Below the pieces are notes generated by a model, which was not told the origin of the DNA, made no database searches, and worked only from the letters and a program-made list of their open reading frames with translations. Shown one piece after another: positions 42,646 through 51,744 of a stretch of 64,000 nucleotides of DNA; positions within the stretch are counted from its first letter, which is position 1, and each line of letters opens with the position of its first letter. The position numbers were made by a program, and so were the translations under genes. This DNA comes from Mycolicibacterium bacteremicum (lineage in GTDB: Bacteria > Actinomycetota > Actinomycetes > Mycobacteriales > Mycobacteriaceae): positions 124,001 through 188,000 of the forward strand of contig NZ_MVHJ01000008.1 in NCBI RefSeq assembly GCF_002086115.1, in the 5' to 3' direction.

Positions 42646-44234
42646 TGAGCGCTCGCGCGAAGAACGGACAGTCTGCGAGCATCCTGGCGATCGACGACCT
42701 CGGCGTACGGATCGGGCGCCGCGAGATCGTGCGGGGCGTGTCGTTGACGGTCGAACCCGAGCAGACGGTGGGCATCGTCGGGGAGTCCGGGTCGGGCAAG
42801 TCCATGACGGTGCTGGCGGCCACCGGACTGCTGGACGCGCCCGGCGCCGTGGTGACCGGGTCCAGTGTGCTCGGCGGCGAGCAGGAGATCATCGGCGCGT
42901 CGGCGCGGGTGTTGCGGGCATTGCACGGTGGCCGGATCGGCTTCGTCTTCCAGGATCCCGGGACATCGCTGAACCCGTTGCTGACCATCGAACGCCAGAT
43001 CACCGAATCGCTGGAGACCCACCGCCGGCTGACCCGGCGCGCGGCGCGCGACCGGGCCCTGGAACTGCTGACCGCGGTGGGGTTGCCGGCTCCCGCCGAG
43101 CGGCTGCAGTCCTATCCGCACCAGCTCTCCGGTGGCCAACGGCAGCGGGTGATGGTCGCGATCGCGCTGGCCTGTGACCCCGAGCTGCTGATCGCCGACG
43201 AGCCGACCACCGCGCTGGACGTCACCACGCAGGCCCAGATCATCGCGATGGTGCGGGATCTACAACGCGATTTCGGCACGGCGGTGGTGTGGATCAGCCA
43301 CGATCTGGGTGTCATCGGTGAGGTGGCCGACACGGTGACCGTGTTGCACGACGGCGCCGTCGTCGAGCAGGGTGCGGTCGAGGCCATCTTCGACGAACCC
43401 CGCCAGGACTACACCCGCGAACTGCTGGCGGCCCGGCCGCTGCTCGACGGGGCCGGCCCGCGGACGGCGCCCGCGGACGCCGAGGTGCTGCTGGCCGTGC
43501 AGGGTCTGGATGTGCGCTATTCCGGTGTGCACGCGGTCGACGACGTGTCTTTCGAGATCCGCCGCGGCGCCACGCTGGGGCTGGTGGGCGAATCCGGCTC
43601 GGGCAAGTCGACCGTCGCCGCGGCGCTGACCGGTCTGGTCACACCGCACGGCGGTTCCGCACGCCTGGACGGTGTCGATGTTCTCGGCCGCCGGGCCGAC
43701 CGGCGGCGCATCAGCATGGTGTTCCAGGACCCGTTCGCCTCGCTCAATCCCCGGATGGCCGTGGGCGTCTCGATCGAGGAGCCGCTGGTGGTGCACGGGT
43801 TGGCCGACGGTCGCGCGCAGCGCCGGGCCCGGGTGGCCGAACTGCTGGACATGGTGGGACTGGATCCCGACTTCGCCACCCGCTATCCACACGAGCTCTC
43901 CGGCGGGCAACGCCAGCGCATCAGCATCGCGCGGGCGTTGGCGGTGCAGCCGGATCTGCTGATCCTCGACGAGGCCACTGCGGCGCTGGATGTCTCGGTG
44001 CAGGCGAAGGTGCTCGATCTGTTGGCCCGTCTACAGGACGAGCTGAACCTGACCTATCTGTTCATCGGTCACGATCTGGCGGTCATCGAACGGATGAGCC
44101 ACGACGTGCTGGTGCTGCAGTCGGGTCGCACCGTCGAATACCGCAGTGCGGCCGAGCTGTTCAGCGCACCCGAGCAGGACTACACCCGAGCTCTGTTGGC
44201 GGCAGTTCCCCCGGCACGGCCGACTCGGTCCTGA
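42642..44234 (+). CDS. Fused double ABC ATPase (DppD+DppF-like)
   Basis: 530 residues with two complete ATPase modules in one chain. Each has a Walker A 'GESGSGKS' (first near residue 46, second near 316), a signature 'LSGGQRQR', Walker B ('[13 protein letters not shown]' and '[13 protein letters not shown]') and an H-loop ('ISHDLG', 'IGHDLA'). Such fusions occur in mycobacterial Opp/Dpp systems. GTG 42642 or ATG 42645 start; GGAGGG is upstream. Its last 74 bases are antisense to the convergent MFS gene. Confidence 0.9.
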   Translation: MMSARAKNGQSASILAIDDLGVRIGRREIVRGVSLTVEPEQTVGIVGESGSGKSMTVLAATGLLDAPGAVVTGSSVLGGEQEIIGASARVLRALHGGRIGFVFQDPGTSLNPLLTIERQITESLETHRRLTRRAARDRALELLTAVGLPAPAERLQSYPHQLSGGQRQRVMVAIALACDPELLIADEPTTALDVTTQAQIIAMVRDLQRDFGTAVVWISHDLGVIGEVADTVTVLHDGAVVEQGAVEAIFDEPRQDYTRELLAARPLLDGAGPRTAPADAEVLLAVQGLDVRYSGVHAVDDVSFEIRRGATLGLVGESGSGKSTVAAALTGLVTPHGGSARLDGVDVLGRRADRRRISMVFQDPFASLNPRMAVGVSIEEPLVVHGLADGRAQRRARVAELLDMVGLDPDFATRYPHELSGGQRQRISIARALAVQPDLLILDEATAALDVSVQAKVLDLLARLQDELNLTYLFIGHDLAVIERMSHDVLVLQSGRTVEYRSAAELFSAPEQDYTRALLAAVPPARPTRS

Positions 44235-45390
44235 CCTCGCGGAAGTGGCCCAGCTCCGAGGCGAGCAACGCGATCAGGATGGAGGCCGACGCGGCGGCCA
44301 GCAGCACCGCGAAGCCGTAGGGCAGGGTGGCCGCACCGATCAGCGGTGCGATCGAGATGCCGATGTACATCGCGGTCGAATACCAGGCCAGCGCGACACC
44401 GGCATAGCGGGCGTCGATGACGGCCAGCCGGTACTGGATGGCCACCGAGGCCGCCGTCCCGGCCACCCCGGAGCAGGCGAAGACCGCCGCGGTGGCGACC
44501 ATCGACTGGTGCGCCGGGATGAGTGTGAGGAAGGCCGCGCACTGGACGACCAGGACGACCTGCAGGGTGCGCCGGCTGCCGATGCGGTCCGAGAGCCGGC
44601 CGCCCAGGAAGTTCCCGGCGATCCCGGCCATGCCGTACACCAGCAGCAGCAGCGCCGTGCGTGAGCTGTCGCCACCGGTCGCCTCGTGGGTGATGACCGC
44701 GCTGAAGATGTAGACCATGTTGAAGGCCAACATCATCAGCAGGGATGCGGCGACGGCGAACACGATGTGCCGGTTGCGCATCACCGCGGCCCGGTCGCGC
44801 AGGCTCACCCCGTCGGCGCCGGGCACGCCGCGCACGACGAGCAGCAGCACCGGCGCCAGCACAGCGGCCAACCCGGCCAGCAGTGCCAGCGGCAGCCGCC
44901 AGTCGCCGACAGCGGCCAGCGCGGTACCGATGGGCGATCCGATCGCCATGGCGAGCGTGAAGCCCATCCCCACCAGGGCGATAGCCCGCCCGCGTACCTC
45001 GGCGGGCACCAGCACCGGCGCCACCGCGATGGCCGTCGGCACCAGCGCGGCACCGCCGAGGGCGGCGATCACCCGGCCCGCGGTGAAGACGGCGAAGGTG
45101 CCGGCGGCCGCGGCCAGGAATGTTCCGATGGCGATGAGAATCAGCCCGGCGGCCATCACCCGCTGCTGGGGCATGCGACCGCAGGCCACCGACACCACCG
45201 GGGAGGCGACGGCCACCACGGCGGCATAGACCGAGATGGCGTAGCCGACCGTTCCGGGGCCGACGCCCAGACCCTGCCCGATCTTCGGGAGCAGGCCGGC
45301 GATGACGAAGGCGTTGGTACCGACGATGAAGAGCGCGAGTGCGAGCAGGCTCAGGCGCAGGGTGTTGGCTCTGCCCAGGCGCGTCGTCAC
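44161..45390 (-). CDS. MFS transporter (AraJ/CmlA-like efflux)
   Basis: 409-residue 12-helix permease. 'LALFIVGTNAFVIAGLLPKIGQGL' and 'AGRVIAALGGAALVPTAIAVAP' resemble the drug/sugar efflux branch; 'GGRLSDRIGSRRTL' is the second-half loop motif. Cargo unknown. The C-terminal 30 residues lie over the end of the convergent ABC ATPase gene. The 145 bases between its start and ogt hold no gene I can support. Confidence 0.8.
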   Translation of the reverse strand: MTTRLGRANTLRLSLLALALFIVGTNAFVIAGLLPKIGQGLGVGPGTVGYAISVYAAVVAVASPVVSVACGRMPQQRVMAAGLILIAIGTFLAAAAGTFAVFTAGRVIAALGGAALVPTAIAVAPVLVPAEVRGRAIALVGMGFTLAMAIGSPIGTALAAVGDWRLPLALLAGLAAVLAPVLLLVVRGVPGADGVSLRDRAAVMRNRHIVFAVAASLLMMLAFNMVYIFSAVITHEATGGDSSRTALLLLVYGMAGIAGNFLGGRLSDRIGSRRTLQVVLVVQCAAFLTLIPAHQSMVATAAVFACSGVAGTAASVAIQYRLAVIDARYAGVALAWYSTAMYIGISIAPLIGAATLPYGFAVLLAAASASILIALLASELGHFREVRTESAVPGELPPTELGCSPARVR

Positions 45391-45535
45391 GGTACCTCAG
45401 CGTACCGGCACCGGGCGGTTCTGCTGGACCGTCGACGGTGCATCAGGACCGTGATCTCGGCCATCTTCTCGATCTGTGTGCACCGTCGGCGCGAACGTCA
45501 CGCGGCGTCGGCGTCGAGTTCCTCCATTTACGCGT

Positions 45536-46129
45536 TCATACCGCCTCCAACGCAAGCAACCTCGCCTTGACCGCCGCCCCACCGGCATATTGACCGATCG
45601 ATCCGTCGGTGCGGACCACGCGGTGGCACGGAATCACCAACGGCAGTGGGTTGTGCCCACAGGCGCTGCCGACCGCACGAACCGCCTTGGGGTTGCCGAC
45701 AGCGGCGGCGATGGCGGCGTAACTCGCCCGGTGCCCGTAGCCGATGTGGCGCAGCTGCTCGACGACCGTGCGGCGGAACCCGTCAGCGAGCCGTAGGTCC
45801 AGCGGCAGGTCGAACGCCCTCAGGGCGCCGGCCAGGTACTGCTCGATCTGGCTGGCGGCATCGTCGAGCCGGGCCGGGGCGCGCAGCACCCGGGGGCTGA
45901 CCTTGTCCGAGAGCCGTTGCAGCTCGGCCTCTTCGGTGGCCTGCTCCAGAAAGGCCACCCGTACCAGCCCGGTGGTCGTCGCCGCGAGCAACAGCGGGCC
46001 CACCGACGTGTCGACGGTCCGGTAGGCCACATCGAGCACACCGGTACGCTGCGCATCGCCGGCCAGCTTGGCGCGCAGTCGCGCCAGGGTGGCGTCGTCG
46101 GCGGTCAGCCGATCGAAGATCTCGGTCAC
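45536..46129 (-). CDS. ogt: Methylated-DNA--protein-cysteine methyltransferase, sigma-factor coupled
   Basis: 197-residue suicide repair protein that removes O6-alkyl groups from guanine. The acceptor Cys is C168 in 'LPLVIPCHRVVRTDG', with 'SYAAIAAAVGNPKAVRAVGSACGHNP' (partly quoted) as the DNA-binding helix region. A longer than usual N-terminus of about 45 residues precedes the fold. GTG 46129 overlaps the stop of the ECF sigma gene by 4 bases, so both are translated together, an arrangement unlike the M. tuberculosis ada-ogt pair. Confidence 0.87.
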   Translation of the reverse strand: MTEIFDRLTADDATLARLRAKLAGDAQRTGVLDVAYRTVDTSVGPLLLAATTTGLVRVAFLEQATEEAELQRLSDKVSPRVLRAPARLDDAASQIEQYLAGALRAFDLPLDLRLADGFRRTVVEQLRHIGYGHRASYAAIAAAVGNPKAVRAVGSACGHNPLPLVIPCHRVVRTDGSIGQYAGGAAVKARLLALEAV

Positions 46130-46593
46130 AGAGCCTCCTCCAGGTAGGTGGTGCGCAGGGTCTTGAGGCCGTCGGCGGCGGCGCGGCGGGCGGCCTCGGT
46201 GGTGCCGCCGAGAAGGCCGGCGATCTCGGCATAGGGCAACCCGGCCAGATAGCGATAGGCCAGCGTGCGGCGTTGTTTGTCGGGCAGTGTCCCCAGCGCC
46301 GCCCACAGGTCGGGGTCGTAGCTGTCGGAGCGTCCGGCATCGGGTAGGCGCTCGACAGGGGCGGGAGCCCGGGTCAGGGTGCGGCCGACATCGATGGCGC
46401 GGCGGTGCGCGATGGTCACCAGCCAGGCCTCCACATTGGCGTGCGGGTCGAGCCCGGGGTAGGCGCGCATGGCCGACAGGAAGGTCTCCGACCAGGCGTC
46501 CTCGGCATCGGCCGGGCCCAGAACGGCCCGGCATACCCGCAGCACCATCGGGCCGTACTCGGTCACGATGTCTTCGAACGGTCGCACTCTCAC
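46126..46593 (-). CDS. ECF-type RNA polymerase sigma factor, coupled to ogt
   Basis: 155 residues. Region 2 covers 'GPMVLRVCRAVLGPADAEDAWSETFLSAMR' (in part) and 'VEAWLVTIAHRRAIDVGR'; region 4 is 'LPDKQRRTLAYRYLAGLPYAEIAGLLG' followed by 'TEAARRAAADGLKTLR'. The recognition helix is somewhat Ala-rich. No anti-sigma gene is adjacent; the only partner is ogt. The product may steer RNA polymerase to alkylation-repair genes. GTG 46593 is the only likely start and lies 77 bases from the divergent thiolase gene. Confidence 0.82.
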   Translation of the reverse strand: MRVRPFEDIVTEYGPMVLRVCRAVLGPADAEDAWSETFLSAMRAYPGLDPHANVEAWLVTIAHRRAIDVGRTLTRAPAPVERLPDAGRSDSYDPDLWAALGTLPDKQRRTLAYRYLAGLPYAEIAGLLGGTTEAARRAAADGLKTLRTTYLEEAL

Positions 46594-46670
46594 ATTGTGT
46601 AGACGGCCGGCGACAGCGGAACGTGAGATCGGTCCTCGAGTAACTCTCTTAGTTGTAGTAGCGTGCTCCC

Positions 46671-47870
46671 ATGGCCGCCAACGTGTGGATCCTCGGGGGC
46701 TACCAGAGCGACTTCGCGCGCAATGTGCACCGCGAGGGCGGCGACTTGGCTTCCCTCACCGCCGAGGTGGTCCGGGAGACGCTGGCCGCCGCCGCGACGC
46801 GCGCCGCCGACATCGGGGTCGTCCACCTCGCCAATGCCTTCGGCGAACTGTTCGCCCATCAGGGTCACCTCGGCGCGATGCCGGCCACCGTCGACGATCA
46901 GCTGTGGGGCACCCCCGCCACCAGGCACGAGGCGGCCTGCGCCTCCGGCAGCGCCGCGGTGCTGGCGGCCATCGCCGATCTGGGCTCGGGCGCCTACACC
47001 AGCGCCCTGGTCGTCGGCGTCGAACTGGAGAAGACGGTCCCCGGCGACACCGCGGCCCGGAACCTCGGCGCGGCCGCCTGGACCGGACACGAGGGCCGGC
47101 ACGCCACCTTCATGTGGCCGCACATGTTCTCCGAGATTGCCGACGAATACGACCGCCGCTACGGCCTCGACGACATACACCTGGACGCCATCTCCGCGCT
47201 GAACTACCGCAACGCCCGCGCCAACCCGAATGCCCAGACCCGGGCATGGCAGATCGATACGACATCCAATCCCGTTGTCGAGGGCCGCATCCGACGACTG
47301 GACTGCAGCCAGATGACCGACGGCGGGGCCGGCCTGGTGCTGGTGTCGGATGCATACCTTCGCGATCATCCCGCGGCGCGACCGATCGGGCTGATCGCCG
47401 GCTGGGGCCATCGCACCGTCGGTCTGGGCCTGCAGCAGAAGCTGGACCGCTCCGACGAGTACGTCTTCCCGCATGTCCGGCAGGCCGCACTCGATGCCTT
47501 CGCCCGTGCCCGGGTCGACCTCGACGGCATCGACGGGTTCGAGGTACACGACTGCTTCACGCCGAGTGAGTATCTGGCCATCGACCACCTCGGCCTCACC
47601 GGGCCGGGCGAATCGTGGAAGGCCATCGAGAACGGGGAGATCGAGATCGGCGGCCGGCTGCCGATCAATCCGGGCGGCGGGCTGATCGGCGGCGGACATC
47701 CGGTCGGCGCAACCGGTGTCCGGATGGTCCTCGATGCCGCCGAACAGGTCGCCGGCACCGCCGGTGACCATCAGGTCGACGGTGCGAAGACGTTCGGCAC
47801 CTTGAACTTCGGCGGCAGTACCGCCACCACGATCAGCTTCGTCGTCGGCTCTGCCAAGGAGGTCGGATGA
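46671..47870 (+). CDS. Thiolase-like acetyl-CoA acetyltransferase (SCP-x type, Rv0914c-like)
   Basis: 399-residue thiolase-fold enzyme. Nucleophile C90 is in 'EAACASGSAAV', 'VHDCFTPSEY' carries the NEAF-equivalent His, and 'GGGLIGGGHPVGATGVRM' the second active-site His. The absence of the C-terminal Cys of classical thiolases ('CxG') puts it with the SCP-x/lipid-transfer thiolases that act on sterol or branched acyl-CoA. ATG 46671 is 6 bases after TAGCGT (leaderless). It overlaps the carotenoid oxygenase gene by ATGA. M. tuberculosis keeps the same pair as Rv0914c-Rv0913c. Confidence 0.82.
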   Translation: MAANVWILGGYQSDFARNVHREGGDLASLTAEVVRETLAAAATRAADIGVVHLANAFGELFAHQGHLGAMPATVDDQLWGTPATRHEAACASGSAAVLAAIADLGSGAYTSALVVGVELEKTVPGDTAARNLGAAAWTGHEGRHATFMWPHMFSEIADEYDRRYGLDDIHLDAISALNYRNARANPNAQTRAWQIDTTSNPVVEGRIRRLDCSQMTDGGAGLVLVSDAYLRDHPAARPIGLIAGWGHRTVGLGLQQKLDRSDEYVFPHVRQAALDAFARARVDLDGIDGFEVHDCFTPSEYLAIDHLGLTGPGESWKAIENGEIEIGGRLPINPGGGLIGGGHPVGATGVRMVLDAAEQVAGTAGDHQVDGAKTFGTLNFGGSTATTISFVVGSAKEVG

Positions 47871-49351
47871 ACACCGACGTGGTCGCCAAGTATCTGTCGA
47901 CGTTGCCCGAGGACGACGACCATCCCTACCGCACCGGTCCCTGGCGACCGCAGACCTGCGAGTGGGATGCCGATGATCTGACCGTCGTGGCGGGTGAGAT
48001 CCCGACCGACCTGGACGGGGTGTACCTGCGCAACACCGAGAACCCGTTGCACCCGGCGTTCAAGGCCTACCACCCGTTCGACGGTGACGGCATGCTGCAC
48101 ATCGTCGGTTTCGGTGACGGAAAGGCGTTCTACCGCAACAGGTTCGTCAAAACCGACGGGTTCCTGGCCGAGTACGAGGCGGGCGGTCCGCTGTGGCCCG
48201 GTATCGCCGAGCCCGTCGAACTGGCCCGTCGCGATCACGGCTGGGGTGCCCGCACCCTGATGAAGGACGCGTCGAGCACCGATGTGACGGTGCACCGCGG
48301 GGTTGCGCTGACGAGTTTCTACCAGTGCGGTGACATCTACCGTGTCGACCCGCGCACCGGCGATATGCTCGACAAGCCACAGTGGACCCCGGCCGGACCC
48401 GGCGTGTCGGCACATCCCAAGGTCGATGACGCGACCGGCGAACTGCTGTTCTTCAACTACGGCAAGGACGCGCCCTACCTGCACTACGGCGTCGTGGACG
48501 AGACCGACACCCTGGTGCACTACGTCGATGTCGAGCTACCCGGGCCGCGCCTGCCGCATGATATGGCGTTCACCGAGAATTACGTCATCCTCAACGACTT
48601 TCCGCTGTTCTGGGACGCCGATTTCCTCAAGCACAACGCCCATGTCCCGCGCCTGCACCGCGATATGCCGTCCCGCTTCGCCGTTCTGCCGCGCCGCGGT
48701 ACCAACGCCGACGTCAGGTGGTTCGAAGCCGACACCACCTACGTGTTGCACTTCACCAATGCCTTCGAGAACGGCGACGAGATCGTGCTGGACGGGTTCT
48801 TCCAGGGGGAACCCGAGCCGGTCTCCGGCGTGGAGAACGGTATGGATCCGAAGTGGCAGCGCATCTTCCGCGGCCTGTCACTGGACGGCATGCAGACCCG
48901 TCTGCACCGCTGGCGGTTCAACCTCGTCACCGGCGCCACCCGCGAGGAGCAGCTGTCCGATAGCCTCACCGAGTTCGGGATGATCAACTCCGCGTTCGCC
49001 GGTCGCCCGTACCGCTACGCCTATGCCGCCACCGGCAAGCCGGGCTGGTTCCTGTTCGACGGCCTGGTCCGCCATGATCTGCAGACCGGGTCCGAGGAGC
49101 GCTACAGCTTCGGCGACGGCGTCTACGGCAGCGAGACGGCGATGGCTCCCCGGGTGGGTGGCAGCGGCGAGGACGACGGGTACCTGGTCACCATCACGAC
49201 CGACATGCCCGCCGATGCCTCCTACTGCCTGGTGTTCGACGCCGCCCGGGTATCCGACGGTCCGGTATGCAAACTGCAACTGCCGGAACGGGTTTCCAGC
49301 GGAACCCACTCCACCTGGGCTGCGGGCGACGAACTCCGACGCTGGGTGTGA
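47867..49351 (+). CDS. Carotenoid cleavage oxygenase family protein (Rv0913c-like)
   Basis: 494-residue seven-bladed propeller oxygenase with a His-bound ferrous iron. The four iron His are in 'VSAHPKVDD', 'RLPHDMAFTENY', 'VLHFTNAFENGDE' and 'SGTHSTW' near the C-terminus. 'TDLDGVYLRNTENP' and 'HPFDGDGMLH' are family starts. It would split carotenoids or stilbene-like aromatics at a double bond. In a carotenoid-making strain it could recycle pigments to apocarotenoids, which the upstream thiolase might then shorten; this is inference. Overlaps on both sides show a three-gene operon. Confidence 0.85.
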   Translation: MNTDVVAKYLSTLPEDDDHPYRTGPWRPQTCEWDADDLTVVAGEIPTDLDGVYLRNTENPLHPAFKAYHPFDGDGMLHIVGFGDGKAFYRNRFVKTDGFLAEYEAGGPLWPGIAEPVELARRDHGWGARTLMKDASSTDVTVHRGVALTSFYQCGDIYRVDPRTGDMLDKPQWTPAGPGVSAHPKVDDATGELLFFNYGKDAPYLHYGVVDETDTLVHYVDVELPGPRLPHDMAFTENYVILNDFPLFWDADFLKHNAHVPRLHRDMPSRFAVLPRRGTNADVRWFEADTTYVLHFTNAFENGDEIVLDGFFQGEPEPVSGVENGMDPKWQRIFRGLSLDGMQTRLHRWRFNLVTGATREEQLSDSLTEFGMINSAFAGRPYRYAYAATGKPGWFLFDGLVRHDLQTGSEERYSFGDGVYGSETAMAPRVGGSGEDDGYLVTITTDMPADASYCLVFDAARVSDGPVCKLQLPERVSSGTHSTWAAGDELRRWV

Positions 49352-50253
49352 CCAGGACGGGCCCGGGCCCCGGGGACACCAATGCCGTGGGTCGCATGCT
49401 CGGCCTGCTCGGCGACGAGTGGACGCTGCTGATCATCCAGCAGGCACTGCTCGGCGCCACCCGATACGCCGACTTCACCGAACGGCTGCCGATCTCGCAT
49501 TCCGTGCTGACCCGGCGGCTGGCCGCCATGACCGCCGAGGACCTGCTGGCGCGCACGCAGTACCAGAGCAACCCGCCACGATTCGATTATCGTGCCACCC
49601 GGCGCGGCCGGGCGCTCTGGCCGATGCTGGTGAGCATCTGGGACTGGGAGCGGTGCTGGGTGCCTGACCACGCCGAACCGCTGCCCGCCATCCGGCACAC
49701 CGCCTGCGGCGCGGACTGCTCCCCGGTGCTGACCTGCCGGCATTGCCGACACGCTGCTGCACCGGAAACCCTTGTTGTGCAATGGGGTCCGAGCGGTTCC
49801 TGGGCGCGGTCGATGCCGGTCGGCTCCACCCGGCGCCGCTCGCACGGTGACCGCGCCGCCGGGGCAGCGGCGTTGTTCCCGCACACCATGGCCATTCTCG
49901 GTAACCGCTGGGCATTCGCGGTCATGGTGGCCGCCTTCCTCGGCACCACCCGGTTCACCGACTTCGCCGGCCAACTCGGCGCACCACCCGGTTCGCTGAC
50001 CGACCGGCTGCAGATCCTGGTCGGCCACGGCGTGCTCGACGCCGACTACCGGCTGACCGACAAGGGCCGGGCCGTGCTGCCCATCATCCTGACCGCGCTG
50101 GACTGGGCACAGCGCTGGTACGACGCGGCGGACGGGCCGGCGGTGGTCGTCACACACATCGATTGCGGGGGCGCATTCCACGCCCGGCTGGTATGCGACG
50201 CATGCGCGCAGCCCCTGCGCGCCGCGGATATCACCGCCATACCGCCGCCCTGA
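49348..50253 (+). CDS. Double HxlR-type regulator with Cys clusters
   Basis: 301 residues containing two HxlR winged-helix domains in tandem: the first at about 10-100 ('MLGLLGDEWTLLIIQQALLGATRYADF'), the second at about 180-265 ('MAILGNRWAFAVMVAAFLGTTRFTDFAGQLG'). Each is followed by a Cys group: 'CGADCSPVLTCRHC' after the first and 'CGGAFHARLVCDAC' after the second, possible metal sites. A single chain thus mimics an HxlR dimer. GTG 49348 overlaps the carotenoid oxygenase stop, so it probably controls that operon. Confidence 0.82.
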   Translation: MTRTGPGPGDTNAVGRMLGLLGDEWTLLIIQQALLGATRYADFTERLPISHSVLTRRLAAMTAEDLLARTQYQSNPPRFDYRATRRGRALWPMLVSIWDWERCWVPDHAEPLPAIRHTACGADCSPVLTCRHCRHAAAPETLVVQWGPSGSWARSMPVGSTRRRSHGDRAAGAAALFPHTMAILGNRWAFAVMVAAFLGTTRFTDFAGQLGAPPGSLTDRLQILVGHGVLDADYRLTDKGRAVLPIILTALDWAQRWYDAADGPAVVVTHIDCGGAFHARLVCDACAQPLRAADITAIPPP

Positions 50254-50257
50254 CGCC

Positions 50258-50833
50258 TCAGCGGGGCGCGTCGAGCCGGAACCGCAGGTTGTTGCGCACC
50301 GCAGGCCATTCGATGTCCAGGATCGAATAGACCGCGGTGTCCCGGCGCGACCCGTCGGGCAGGATCTGATGACTGCGCAGCACGCCGTCGAACTTGGCGC
50401 CCAGCCGCTCGATCGCGGCCCGGCTGGCCGCATTCAGGAAATGTGTCCGCAATTCCACCGCCACACAGCCCAGCGTTTCGAACGCGTGGCCGAGCAACAG
50501 CAGCTTGGCCTCGGTGTTGACCCCGGTGCGCCGCACCGCCGAGGTGTACCAGGTCGCGCCGATCTCCAGGCGGCGATTCGGTTCGTCGATGTTCAGGTAG
50601 CTCGTCGACCCGACCAGTGTGCCGTCGAGACGGCGCACCACGAAGGTGCTGCCACGGGGATCGGCGCACCGCGTCTGCACCCAATTCTGCGCGGTGGCCG
50701 GTGATGGTGCCGCGGCGAACCACAGGTCGCCCGCATCGGCGACGTCCGCGATCTCCTCGACATGTTCGCCACTCAGCGGTTCCAGCGTCACCCACTGTCG
50801 CCCCGTCAGCACGACCGGCTCCCGGAAGCTCAT
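50258..50833 (-). CDS. GNAT N-acetyltransferase (RimJ/RimL type)
   Basis: 191 residues. 'LVGSTSYLNIDEPNRRLEIGATWYTSAVRRTGVNTEAKLLLLGHAFE' contains strands 2-4 and the acetyl-CoA loop (in RimJ form 'RRTGVNTEAK', about 100-109); 'RTHFLNAASRAAIERLGAKFDGVLR' is the C-terminal signature. It acetylates an unknown amine or protein N-terminus. GGGAGAGG lies just before ATG 50833, which overlaps the stop of the upstream membrane gene by 4 bases. It converges with the HxlR gene, 4 bases apart. Confidence 0.83.
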   Translation of the reverse strand: MSFREPVVLTGRQWVTLEPLSGEHVEEIADVADAGDLWFAAAPSPATAQNWVQTRCADPRGSTFVVRRLDGTLVGSTSYLNIDEPNRRLEIGATWYTSAVRRTGVNTEAKLLLLGHAFETLGCVAVELRTHFLNAASRAAIERLGAKFDGVLRSHQILPDGSRRDTAVYSILDIEWPAVRNNLRFRLDAPR

Positions 50834-51246
50834 GTCCCTCTCCCCCAGGCCACCACCATCGTCATCACCGACAGCACCACCGCCGCCACCGTCATCCCGG
50901 CCGCCACATACATGCCGTAGCCGACCGCCACCGGCGCCTGCACATACAACCGGAAGTACCAGGCGATCAATGCCGCGATGATCATCGAGAGTGACAGTGC
51001 CGCAGCCGAAGCCAGTTTGGCCGACAACTCCCGGGCCGCCATCGCCGCGGCCACCATCAGCAGCGCGGCCAGCAGCAGGATCAGCTGACCGACACCGAAA
51101 CCCGGTGGCGGCACATCGATGGTGCCGAGTTTGCCGCCGATCGCATTGGCCCGGCCCTGGCCCGTCGTCAGCCATGGCAGCCAGGCGCTCACCGCCAGTA
51201 CCAGTGCGCAGAACGCGACCAGCCAGCCGGGACGCAATCGAGCCAT
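50830..51246 (-). CDS. Four-helix membrane protein (possibly Rv0912-like)
   Basis: 138 residues with four hydrophobic helices at about 7-25, 50-70, 78-97 and 106-134. There is a short extracytoplasmic loop ('TTGQGRANAIGGKLGTIDVPPPG') between the first two. No enzyme motif is visible. Its place between the carotenoid oxygenase and the VOC gene is that of Rv0912 in M. tuberculosis, so it may be its counterpart. Translated together with the acetyltransferase through an ATGA overlap. Confidence 0.7.
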   Translation of the reverse strand: MARLRPGWLVAFCALVLAVSAWLPWLTTGQGRANAIGGKLGTIDVPPPGFGVGQLILLLAALLMVAAAMAARELSAKLASAAALSLSMIIAALIAWYFRLYVQAPVAVGYGMYVAAGMTVAAVVLSVMTMVVAWGRGT

Positions 51247-51288
51247 GCGCCTCAGATTATCGGGTGGGCCTGCGTAGGCTGAATTGCC

Positions 51289-51744
51289 ATGACGGAACTA
51301 CCCGATTGGGCCCGCGGGCTCGACCTGTCACCGCACCCCGAGGGCGGCTGGTTCCGCGAAACCTGGCGCAGCGACCTCACCTTTCCGCAGTCCGCGCTGC
51401 CACCGGATTACACCGGACCCCGCCAGGCCGGGACCGCGATCCTGTTCCTGCTGATGCCCGGCCAGCAGTCCGCCTGGCATACCGTGCGTAGCGCCGAGTT
51501 GTGGCTGTTCCACCGCGGCAGCCCGCTGCTGCTGGAGGTCGGCCGCGAGCAACACACCGCAGACACCGTGCTGCTCGGACCCGATATCTCCGCCGGCGAG
51601 CAGCCGCAGTTCGTGGTGCCGCCCGGGCACTGGCAGCGCGCGACACCAGCCCAGCAGCAGCCGACCCTCGTCAGCTGCGTGGTGGTGCCCGGCTTCGACT
51701 TCGCCGATTTCGCGCTCAGCGCGGGCGAAGCGACGACAGATTGA
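51289..51744 (+). CDS. DUF985 cupin-like protein
   Basis: 151-residue RmlC-like jelly roll of the DUF985 family. 'LSPHPEGGWFRETWRSD' at the N-terminus, 'TAILFLLMPGQQSAWHTVRSAELWLFHRG' (partly quoted, with the conserved His and Glu) and 'FVVPPGHWQRA' are the family markers. Some relatives bind sugar nucleotides; no activity is certain. The ATG is 8 bases after TAGGCT. It overlaps the convergent VOC gene by 29 bases. Confidence 0.78.
   Translation: MTELPDWARGLDLSPHPEGGWFRETWRSDLTFPQSALPPDYTGPRQAGTAILFLLMPGQQSAWHTVRSAELWLFHRGSPLLLEVGREQHTADTVLLGPDISAGEQPQFVVPPGHWQRATPAQQQPTLVSCVVVPGFDFADFALSAGEATTD

Noticed and set aside
45391..45535. Small gene between the MFS exporter and ogt
   Set aside because: No open frame with start signal or recognisable peptide; only short inverted GTACC motifs are visible.
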